Source of the DNA: JBBSQE01 sp038258095
Lineage (GTDB): Bacteria > Actinomycetota > Thermoleophilia > Solirubrobacterales > 70-9
Length of the DNA stretch: 27,896 nt
Direction: 5' to 3'
Assembly (NCBI GenBank): GCA_038258095.1
Contig: JBBSQE010000013.1
Span: 1-27,896, forward strand
Part shown: piece by piece, positions 1-6,802 of the stretch
Position numbering within the stretch: the stretch's first letter is position 1
How the letters are laid out: every line of letters begins with the position of its first letter
Made by a program: the position numbers and the translations under genes
Notes under the pieces: model-generated
Told to the model about the DNA's origin: nothing
The model's input: the letters and a program-made list of their open reading frames with translations, nothing else
Database searches by the model: none

Positions 1-70
1 GGGGCGGCGGCGCGCGCCCCCCCGCCCCCGGGGCGGCGGGGCCCGCGCGCGCCGCGGCGGGCCCCCCCCG
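1..70. other. G/C-only low-complexity edge sequence
   Basis: Not one A or T occurs in the first 70 bases, which are runs of G and C. Immediately afterwards the sequence becomes ordinary dnaN coding sequence. The dnaN frame stays open through this stretch, but its translation is only Gly/Ala/Arg/Pro and does not resemble a sliding clamp. The likeliest explanation is an assembly or base-calling artefact at a contig end. A real G/C tract inside dnaN is improbable. Confidence 0.75.
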
Positions 71-894
71 ACGTCGAGATTCGCGGCGGGGACTCGAAGT
101 TCCACCTCCGCACACTTGCGGCCGACGACTTCCCCCGCTTCCCAGAGCCCGAGGGCGACCCGGTGACGATTCCCTCGCAGGCGCTCGTCGAGACCGTCGA
201 TGTGGTTGCGCGGGCCGCCTCTCGGGACGATATGCGGCCAGTGCTGACCGGCGTGATGGTCACCGCCGAGGGCAACGAGATGACCATGGTGGCGACCGAC
301 TCCTACCGGCTGAGCGTCAAGCGGACGGAGGTCGAGGGAGGGATCCAGGGAGGGTCGCTCGAGGCGAACATTCCTGCTCGCGCCCTGCGTGAGCTGGGGC
401 GGATCCTGATCGCGGAGGCCGCCGAGAAGGTGGAGGTCTCTCTGATGCGCAACCAGGCGATCTTCAAAGCCGGCAACTCGGTGCTGAACACGCGGCTGAT
501 CGAGGGCCAGTTCCCGAACTACCGCCAGCTCCTTCCGGAGACCTACGAGCACGACGTCCGGCTCCCCCGCGAGGAACTCTTTGACGTCGCGCGGCGCATC
601 AGCCAGATGGCTCAGCGAAACGCGCCGCTGCGGTTCGCCCTCGCCCCCGGAGAGCTGACGATCGCCGCCGAGACCCCCGAAGTGGGTGACGCGAGCGAGT
701 CGATGCCGGCGTCCTTCGAGGGAGAGCCGTTCGAGATCGGGTTCAACCCGGACTTCGTGAAGGAGGGGATCGACTCGGTCGAGGGCGAGGACATCCTCCT
801 TCGTCTGATTTCGCCGCTGCGGCCCGGACTCCTGCAGGCGCCCGGCTCCGATGACTTTCGCTACCTCGTGATGCCGATCCGTCTCAACGTTTAG
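70..894 (+). CDS. dnaN: DNA polymerase III beta sliding clamp, 3' part
   Basis: This is the C-terminal two thirds of the ring-shaped processivity clamp that tethers DNA polymerase III to DNA and serves as a docking platform for replication and repair proteins. About 274 residues are visible, against roughly 370-380 for the full family. Recognisable clamp sequence begins at base 70 (DVEIRGGDSKFHLRTLAADDFPR). The GTG at 163 is therefore an internal codon, even though it opens a long ORF. Further clamp signatures are a segment beginning VLTGVMV, the segment ATDSYRLS, and the C-terminal YLVMPIRLNV, which matches the hydrophobic peptide-binding end of the family. The gene stops with TAG at 892-894, 13 bases before recF. 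Its true 5' end is lost in the G/C-only edge or outside the window. Confidence 0.95.
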   Translation, partial: DVEIRGGDSKFHLRTLAADDFPRFPEPEGDPVTIPSQALVETVDVVARAASRDDMRPVLTGVMVTAEGNEMTMVATDSYRLSVKRTEVEGGIQGGSLEANIPARALRELGRILIAEAAEKVEVSLMRNQAIFKAGNSVLNTRLIEGQFPNYRQLLPETYEHDVRLPREELFDVARRISQMAQRNAPLRFALAPGELTIAAETPEVGDASESMPASFEGEPFEIGFNPDFVKEGIDSVEGEDILLRLISPLRPGLLQAPGSDDFRYLVMPIRLNV

Positions 895-907
895 TGGGCG
901 CGCCGCC

Positions 908-2008
908 GTGCTGGTCAGCTCCGTCGAGGCGCGTCCGGTCAGGAGCCTCGCGGACCTGCGGGTCGGCCTCGACCCGGGCATAACCAGCATCCTCGGCCTC
1001 AACGGCACCGGGAAGACCAACCTCCTGGAGGCGCTCTACTTCGCCCTGACGGGCCGGTCCTTCCGCACGTCCGATCGCCGCGAGTTGATCCCGTTCGGAG
1101 AGTCGCTGGCCCGGGCGGAGGCGACGGTCGAGGTCCCCGGCGACCGTGCCCACGTCCTGCTCGCCGCGATCAGCCGCACCGAGGGACGTCGCCACCTCCT
1201 CGACGGCGAGCCGCTGCGCGGCCCCGGCGCGACCGGCCGTCGGCCGCGGATCGCGGTCTTCTCGCCGGATCGCCTGGCACTGGTCAAGGGCCCGCCCGCC
1301 CAACGGCGCGCCCACATCGACGGGTTCATCGCCGCACGGTGGCCGACCCGCGTCGAGCTGCGGCAGCGCTTCGGCCAGGCGCTTGCCCAGCGGAACGCGA
1401 TGCTGAGCCGGGTTGCGGCTGGGCACGTCGGAGCCGACTCGCTCGAGACGTGGGACCACACGCTCGCTGACGCAGCGATGCCCCTTATCGAGGCGCGAGC
1501 GGATGCGGCCGCCGATCTGGCTGGGCCGTTCGCGACCGCCGCGGCTGATCTCGGCCTCGGGGGGAACGTCGTCCTGGAGTACCGACCGCGCGCCGACGTC
1601 CAGGACGCCGCCGAGCTTCGCGCCGGTCTGGCGGAGCGCCGCGATGCCGACCTGCGGCTGGGCCGGACATCATGGGGCCCCCAACTCGACGAGATCACTC
1701 TCCAGCGCGACGGCCGGGCGCTGCGGCGCTACGGCTCACAGGGAGAGCAACGGACAGCGCTCCTTGCGCTCCTCTTCGCCGAGCGTGAGTCCCTGGAGGT
1801 GGCCAACGAGACACCGCCGCTGCTCTTGCTCGATGACGTGATGAGCGAGCTCGACCCCGAGCGGCGAACCCACCTGGTGGCTCGCCTCGGCGCAAGCGGG
1901 CAGACGCTGATCACCGCTGCCGACGAGGCGGCGCTTCCGGACGCCGCCCGCGAGCGCGTGGTCGAGATGCCGTCGGGCCGGGCCCGAGGCCTGGCGCGGG
2001 TGGCCTGA
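908..2008 (+). CDS. recF: DNA replication and repair protein RecF
   Basis: RecF is an SMC-like ATPase that binds gapped DNA and, with RecO and RecR, helps load RecA. The 366-residue length is normal. The Walker A motif GLNGTGKTN sits near residues 34-42, and the ABC/SMC-type C-terminal end has Walker B LLLLDDVMSELDPERR near residues 305-320. The start is GTG at 908, directly before MLVSSVEARPVRSL, with only a weak purine-rich region upstream. It follows dnaN by 13 bases and its TGA is immediately followed by the GTG of the next gene. The dnaN-recF order is typical near bacterial origins. Confidence 0.95.
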   Translation: MLVSSVEARPVRSLADLRVGLDPGITSILGLNGTGKTNLLEALYFALTGRSFRTSDRRELIPFGESLARAEATVEVPGDRAHVLLAAISRTEGRRHLLDGEPLRGPGATGRRPRIAVFSPDRLALVKGPPAQRRAHIDGFIAARWPTRVELRQRFGQALAQRNAMLSRVAAGHVGADSLETWDHTLADAAMPLIEARADAAADLAGPFATAAADLGLGGNVVLEYRPRADVQDAAELRAGLAERRDADLRLGRTSWGPQLDEITLQRDGRALRRYGSQGEQRTALLALLFAERESLEVANETPPLLLLDDVMSELDPERRTHLVARLGASGQTLITAADEAALPDAARERVVEMPSGRARGLARVA

Positions 2009-2314
2009 GTGGGGCGCCGGGCACCGCGACCGGCCGCCGCCGCATTCAGCCGGGTCCGGAAGTCCCTGGCCCCGTTGACCCCGCTGGGCCTGGCGCAGGC
2101 GCAGTGGTCGGAGATCGTGGGCACCGGAATCGCGGCTGCCGCAACCCCCGTGGCGGAGCGCCGCGGGGAGCTGGTCGTCCGCTGCGAGAGCTCGGTCTGG
2201 GCGCAGGAGCTCGACCTGATGGCCCCCTCGATCCTCGCGAAGCTGAACGAGGCGATCGGCACCGAGGCGTTGACGGGGCTGCGGTTCGAGGTGGGCGAAC
2301 GGCATGCCGGTTGA
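2009..2314 (+). CDS. DUF721 / DciA-like protein
   Basis: A 101-residue basic protein of the DUF721 family. The family includes DciA, which helps load or manage the replicative helicase DnaB in bacteria lacking DnaC/DnaI. The family pattern is visible: an N-terminal 'LxxLaxxWseIVGtgIAaaatP' segment, then GELVVRCESSVWAQELDLM and ILAKLNEAIG, ending in a beta strand (LRFEV). The GTG start abuts the recF stop with no gap, so translation is very likely coupled. In many Actinobacteria the same gene lies between recF and gyrB. The DciA function is inferred from family membership and position. Confidence 0.85.
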   Translation: MGRRAPRPAAAAFSRVRKSLAPLTPLGLAQAQWSEIVGTGIAAAATPVAERRGELVVRCESSVWAQELDLMAPSILAKLNEAIGTEALTGLRFEVGERHAG

Positions 2315-2400
2315 CGACGAACGACCCCCACGGACTGGGAGCCGCGCGTCCCGCACGCTTCCGGGCAGGCTTGCCGATGTGAAACGGGAACATGCGGGCC

Positions 2401-2416
2401 CTGGCTGTTCAGCCAG
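2401..2416. repeat. Perfect inverted repeat upstream of gyrB
   Basis: CTGGCTG-TT-CAGCCAG is a perfect 7+7 inverted repeat in the 302-base gap between the DUF721 gene and gyrB (2315-2616). No T tract follows, so it is not a classical intrinsic terminator. It could be a protein-binding palindrome or a transcript hairpin. The rest of this gap holds the candidate promoter and ribosome-binding site listed separately; I see no gene in it. Confidence 0.4.
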
Positions 2417-2510
2417 CAAGGAGGTCGCCGCTGTGACGGTTCCGTGTGCATTTTTGACCAGATTTGCAGGGAAATAGCCCGCTTGCGGCACCTTTTCGGA
2501 CCATCGTGAC

Positions 2511-2519
2511 TGGTATCCT
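2511..2519 (+). promoter_or_regulatory. Candidate extended -10 promoter for gyrB
   Basis: TG-G-TATCCT fits an extended -10 element (TGn plus a TATNNT-like hexamer), about 100 bases before the gyrB start. No convincing -35 hexamer lies at 16-18 bases, which is tolerable for extended -10 promoters. It is the only TATA-like element close to gyrB in this gap. This is a prediction from motif alone. Confidence 0.35.
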
Positions 2520-2600
2520 TATGTCAACCTCTGCCCGACGCCCGGATCCCCATCAAGACCAGCCTGCTGAGCCCCGATGGGGCTGTGAATTCAAGCGGTG

Positions 2601-2612
2601 AAAAGGAAGGAA
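2601..2612 (+). promoter_or_regulatory. gyrB ribosome-binding site deciding a TTG start
   Basis: The purine run AAAAGGAAGGAA lies just ahead of the TTG at 2617. An in-frame TGA occupies 2614-2616, directly before that TTG, so translation cannot begin further upstream. The next residues (PEKKTSAAKSN) lead into the conserved GyrB ATPase domain. Confidence 0.8.
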
Positions 2613-2616
2613 CTGA

Positions 2617-5600
2617 TTGCCTGAGAAGAAGACGTCCGCAGCGAAGTCGAATGGTGGCGAAAAGACCTCCGCCTCCTACGGCGCGAAGGACATCACGGTG
2701 CTGGAGGGCCTCGAGGCCGTCCGCAAGCGCCCGGGCATGTACATCGGCTCCACGGGGCACAGGGGGCTTCATCACCTCGTCTACGAGGTCGTCGACAACT
2801 CCGTCGACGAGGCGCTCGCCGGTCACTGCGACGAGGTCACCGTCACCCTCCACCCGGACAACGCCTGCACGGTCACCGACAACGGCCGCGGCATCCCGGT
2901 CGACACGATGCCCAAGGAGAACCGCTCCGCCGCGGAGGTCGTCCTCACGGTCCTGCATGCCGGCGGGAAGTTCGGCGACGGCGGCGGCTACAAGGTCTCC
3001 GGCGGGCTGCACGGCGTCGGGGTCTCGGTCGTCAACGCGCTCTCAGAGCGCCTGCACCTGAGGATCACCCGCGACGGCAACGTCTGGAACCAGGATTACG
3101 AGCGCGGCATCCCGCAGGCGCCTCTCGCGAAGGGCGAGGCCTCGAAGAGCCACGGCACCTCCATCACCTTCCTCCCAGATCTCGAGATCTTCGAGGACGG
3201 GGACTTCGACTTCGAGACGCTGGCCGAGCGGCTGCGTGAGACGGCGTTCCTCACCCGCGGCCTGAAGATCTCCCTGATCGACGAGCGCGGCGAGACCAAC
3301 GAGGTCACCTTCAAGTACGACGGAGGGATCGAGGACTTCGTCCGTCACCTGAACGATCTCAAGGACGATCTCCACCGCAAGATCATCTACTTCGAGAGCG
3401 AAGGCGACGAGGGCGCCGTCGAGGTGGCGATGCAGTGGAACACCTCCTACCAGGAATCGATCTTCAGCTTCGCCAACAACATCAACACCCACGAGGGCGG
3501 CACGCACCTCTCGGGGTTCCGCTCGGCGCTGACGAGGACCCTCAACGCCTACGGCCGCGGCAAGGGCCTGCTGAAGGAGAAGGACCCGAACCTCTCCGGC
3601 GAGGACGTCCGCGAGGGCCTGACCGCGGTCATCTCCGTGAAGCTCCACGACCCGCAGTTCGAGGGGCAGACGAAGACGAAGCTCGGCAACCCGCCGATCG
3701 AGGCCTTGGTCCAGACCGCGGTGAACCGCAAGCTCGGTGAGTTCATGGAGGAGAACCCGGGCGAGGCCAAGCGGATCATCATCAAGGCCGTCGAGGCCTC
3801 ACGGGCCCGGGACGCCGCCCGCAAGGCCCGCGACCTGACCCGCCGCAAGTCGGTGCTCGAGAACTCGACCCTCCCGGGCAAGCTCGCCGACTGCACGGTG
3901 AAGGACCCGAGCCTCGCCGAGATCTTCGTCGTCGAGGGTGACTCCGCCGGCGGCTCCGCGAAGCAGGCCCGCGACCGCTCCACCCAGGCCGTGCTGCCGC
4001 TGCGCGGAAAGATCATCAACGTCGAGAAGAGCCGGATCGACAAGGTTCTCGCCAACAACGAGATCCAGGCCCTGATCACGGCGATCGGAACCGGCGTCCA
4101 CGAGGAATTCAACATCGAGGATGCGAGGTACCACAAGATCGTGATGGCGAGCGTCGACGGGCAGGAGGATGCGCTGATCCGTGACGACCAGGGCACACGC
4201 CTCGTCAAGGTCGGCCCCTACATCGACGCGCTCCTCTCCCGCCACGGCCGGGATGTCGACGGATACACCAAGGTCGTCGGTGAGGATCTGGGCGACGTTG
4301 CCTGCTTCGACACCGACACCGGCGAGGTCCGCTTCAAGCCCGCCAAAGGCGTGATACGCCATCCGGTCGACGAGCCTCTCTTCGAGGTCAAGACCGCATA
4401 CGGCCGCGAGGCTCGGGTCACCGGCAGCCACAGCGTCTTCGTCCACGAGGACGGAGAGGTGAAGACCAAGCGCGGCCTGGATCTCCGCGAGGGGGATCAC
4501 CTGATCATCCCGCGCCGGATCCCTCTGCCCGAGACAGCACCCGTGCGCCTCGACCTCCTCCGCCTGCTCCACGGAAAGGCCGAGGCCAGGGATGCCGTCT
4601 GGCTGCACGGCCGTGCCGTCGAGCGTTGGTATCGCAGGGCCGTGCGCGCGGAGCACGCGTCGAATGACCAGATGATCGCCCCGAGGGTTGACGCCCCCGC
4701 CGAGGTTCGCGCCCACCTGAGCAAGCTGCGGAAGTCATCGGGGGTCCGGAACCGGGAGCTGTGCGAGCGAGTGGGGATCAAGCAGCCCGTCACGTTCTAC
4801 GGCTGGGAGAAGGGGACCGCGAGGCCGACCCTTCCTCACTGGCGCCGCTATGTGGAGGCTGTCGGCGAGGACCCGGATCGGCTGATCCGCCGGGGCCGCG
4901 TCAGGGTCAGGCCGAGCTCGCTTGACCGCGGCTGGCAGACGCAGGACCGCGATGTGCCGCGGAACCGGGTTCGCAGCTACGTGAAGCTCTCCGAGCTGTC
5001 CGCGCCAGACCTCGACTGGTTCGACACCCAGGACGACGTGGAGCTGGCGCCGCACCACCACCGCGACCGCAGCATCCCTCGCTACCTCGAAGTCGGGCCG
5101 GCGCTGATGAAGCTCCTCGGCTTCTACCTGGCCGAGGGGTCGACCAGTCCCAGGAGCGGCATCCGTTTCGCGATCGGCAACCGAAACGAGGCCTACCGCG
5201 CCGAGATGACAGCAGCGCTCGAGGAGATCTTCGAACGGCCGGCATCCAACTACCCCGCCGGGACACGTGTCGGCGAGCTGCGGATCGTGAACCGGATCGC
5301 CGCCCTCGCCTGGGGTGAGCTCTTCGGATTCGCCGGGGCGACGTCGCCAACCAAGCGCATCCCGGACCTGATTTTCGGAGTCAGCGAGGAGCTGAGGCTC
5401 GAGTTCCTGCGCGGGTACTTCATGGGCGACGGGACACTCAGCGAGCAGAATGCCAAGTTCGCGACCACCTCGAAGGACCTGGCCAGCGGCCTCCAGTACC
5501 TGCTCGGCTCGTTCGGGATCGTGGCATCGGCCAGCAAGTCGCCATCCGCTGGGACGACAACCGTGATCAACGGCGGCGAGGCGACCCATCGCCACGATTG

Positions 5601-6774
5601 CTGGAGCGTCTCGGTCTGCCGGCGAGAGGACCTCGAGCAACTGTCGATGGTCTGGGCCGACCACACGAGCGCGCTGCGGATGCAGAGGCGGCTCGCCACC
5701 AAGCGGAGCCCCCATCCGGCCAGGCACACCGAGGTGGGCAGGGATCTGCTGGCGGTGCCGATCCGCTCGGTCCGCCGGGTCGAGTCCACCGACCGCAACG
5801 TCTACGACTTCTCGGTCCAGGACGACGAGAACTTCATCGCGGGGTTCGGCGGGACGGCACAGCACAACACGGACGCGGATGTGGACGGCGCCCACATCCG
5901 CACGCTGGTTCTCACCTTCCTCTATCGCCAGATGCCGCAGCTGATCGACGCCGGCTACGTCTACATCGCCAAGCCTCCGCTATACCGCGTCAAGCAGGGC
6001 AATCAGGAGACCTATCTCGAGCGCGAGTCCGAGCTTGAGGAGCTGCTCCTTCGCGACAAGCTCGAGGACTTCGAGGTCGAGGACGCCAACGGTGAGTCGA
6101 TGAAGCTGACGAGCGCCCGCTGGCAGAGCTACATCCGCCGCGCCAAAGAATACGAGGGATGGGGCGCATCCCTCCAGGCTGACTTCGGTGCCGAGCTGGT
6201 CCGGTTCCTCGAGGAGTCCCAGCTCCTCGACGAGGGCGCGACCACGGTCGCCGAGGCAAAGAAGGTGCTGAACCGCAAGGCCCTCGAGTCGGAGCCGTTC
6301 GACACGACCATCCTCGAGGAGTCGAAGGACTTCCTCGTCGTCAAGGCGATCGTGCGCCGCGACGGGCTCGCGCGCACGCACCGGCTGCCGAAGGAGCTCT
6401 TCGAGCACCACGATTTCCGCAAGTTCACAGAGGTGCACGGTGCGCTGCTGAAGCAGATCGGCCGCCCGCCGTTCACGGTGCGCTACAACGGCAGGACGAA
6501 CGTGGCCCTCTCCTTCGAGGACCTGCGACGGGCTGTTTTGGAGCTGGCTCGCCACGGCGTCCAGATGACCCGCTTCAAGGGCCTCGGCGAGATGAACGCC
6601 GACGCGCTTCGCGAGACGACGATGGACCCGGCCAGCAGGACGCTGGCACGGGTGACCCTGGACGATGCGACGGCCGCGGATCTGATCTTCTCGATGTTGA
6701 TGGGGGACAAGGTGGAGCCACGACGCAAGTTCATCGAGGATCACGCGAAGGAGGTCGGCAACCTTGATGTCTAG
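2617..6774 (+). CDS. gyrB: DNA gyrase subunit B precursor with intein
   Basis: GyrB is the ATPase and TOPRIM subunit of gyrase, which introduces negative supercoils. The 1385-residue precursor contains a 573-residue intein (residues 512-1084), so the spliced protein would be about 812 residues. The GHKL ATPase shows EVVDNSVDEA, DNGRGIPV and GGLHGVGVSVVNALSE within residues ~60-145. The TOPRIM acidic motif EGDSAGG begins at E440. The metal-binding TDADVDGAH follows directly after the intein (T1085). Between roughly 6030 and 6555 there is an insertion of about 170 residues before RFKGLGEMN, as in the long GyrB form of E. coli. The C-terminal end, LMGDKVEPRRKFIEDHAKEV, is typical. TTG start at 2617; gyrA follows after 28 bases. 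Confidence 0.97.
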   Translation: MPEKKTSAAKSNGGEKTSASYGAKDITVLEGLEAVRKRPGMYIGSTGHRGLHHLVYEVVDNSVDEALAGHCDEVTVTLHPDNACTVTDNGRGIPVDTMPKENRSAAEVVLTVLHAGGKFGDGGGYKVSGGLHGVGVSVVNALSERLHLRITRDGNVWNQDYERGIPQAPLAKGEASKSHGTSITFLPDLEIFEDGDFDFETLAERLRETAFLTRGLKISLIDERGETNEVTFKYDGGIEDFVRHLNDLKDDLHRKIIYFESEGDEGAVEVAMQWNTSYQESIFSFANNINTHEGGTHLSGFRSALTRTLNAYGRGKGLLKEKDPNLSGEDVREGLTAVISVKLHDPQFEGQTKTKLGNPPIEALVQTAVNRKLGEFMEENPGEAKRIIIKAVEASRARDAARKARDLTRRKSVLENSTLPGKLADCTVKDPSLAEIFVVEGDSAGGSAKQARDRSTQAVLPLRGKIINVEKSRIDKVLANNEIQALITAIGTGVHEEFNIEDARYHKIVMASVDGQEDALIRDDQGTRLVKVGPYIDALLSRHGRDVDGYTKVVGEDLGDVACFDTDTGEVRFKPAKGVIRHPVDEPLFEVKTAYGREARVTGSHSVFVHEDGEVKTKRGLDLREGDHLIIPRRIPLPETAPVRLDLLRLLHGKAEARDAVWLHGRAVERWYRRAVRAEHASNDQMIAPRVDAPAEVRAHLSKLRKSSGVRNRELCERVGIKQPVTFYGWEKGTARPTLPHWRRYVEAVGEDPDRLIRRGRVRVRPSSLDRGWQTQDRDVPRNRVRSYVKLSELSAPDLDWFDTQDDVELAPHHHRDRSIPRYLEVGPALMKLLGFYLAEGSTSPRSGIRFAIGNRNEAYRAEMTAALEEIFERPASNYPAGTRVGELRIVNRIAALAWGELFGFAGATSPTKRIPDLIFGVSEELRLEFLRGYFMGDGTLSEQNAKFATTSKDLASGLQYLLGSFGIVASASKSPSAGTTTVINGGEATHRHDCWSVSVCRREDLEQLSMVWADHTSALRMQRRLATKRSPHPARHTEVGRDLLAVPIRSVRRVESTDRNVYDFSVQDDENFIAGFGGTAQHNTDADVDGAHIRTLVLTFLYRQMPQLIDAGYVYIAKPPLYRVKQGNQETYLERESELEELLLRDKLEDFEVEDANGESMKLTSARWQSYIRRAKEYEGWGASLQADFGAELVRFLEESQLLDEGATTVAEAKKVLNRKALESEPFDTTILEESKDFLVVKAIVRRDGLARTHRLPKELFEHHDFRKFTEVHGALLKQIGRPPFTVRYNGRTNVALSFEDLRRAVLELARHGVQMTRFKGLGEMNADALRETTMDPASRTLARVTLDDATAADLIFSMLMGDKVEPRRKFIEDHAKEVGNLDV
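4150..5868 (+). mobile_element. GyrB intein with LAGLIDADG endonuclease and HTH domain
   Basis: A protein-splicing element of 573 residues lies inside the TOPRIM DxD site, between IVMA and TDADVDG. Ser is residue 1 (S512 of the precursor), the C-terminal pair is His-Asn (H1083-N1084) and Thr1085 is the +1 nucleophile. Block B appears as ARVTGSHSVFV (TxxH), block F as VYDFSVQDDENFIAG, and the end is GTAQHN. A homing endonuclease of the DOD class is present: LLGFYLAEGST (5113-5142) and FLRGYFMGDGTL (5404-5439), with both acidic residues intact (E and D). Before it lies an XRE-like helix-turn-helix (about 4702-4880: LSKLRKSSG, ELCERVGIKQP, YGWEKGTARPTLPHW). All splicing residues appear intact, so it should splice, and the endonuclease may still be active. 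Confidence 0.93.
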
Positions 6775-6802
6775 GACGACGACCGGCAGGGGGCGCAACT
6801 AG

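Noticed and set aside
163..894. dnaN starting at GTG 163
   Set aside because: The 31 codons upstream (from base 70) already read as clamp sequence, so 163 is internal to a gene cut by the window edge.
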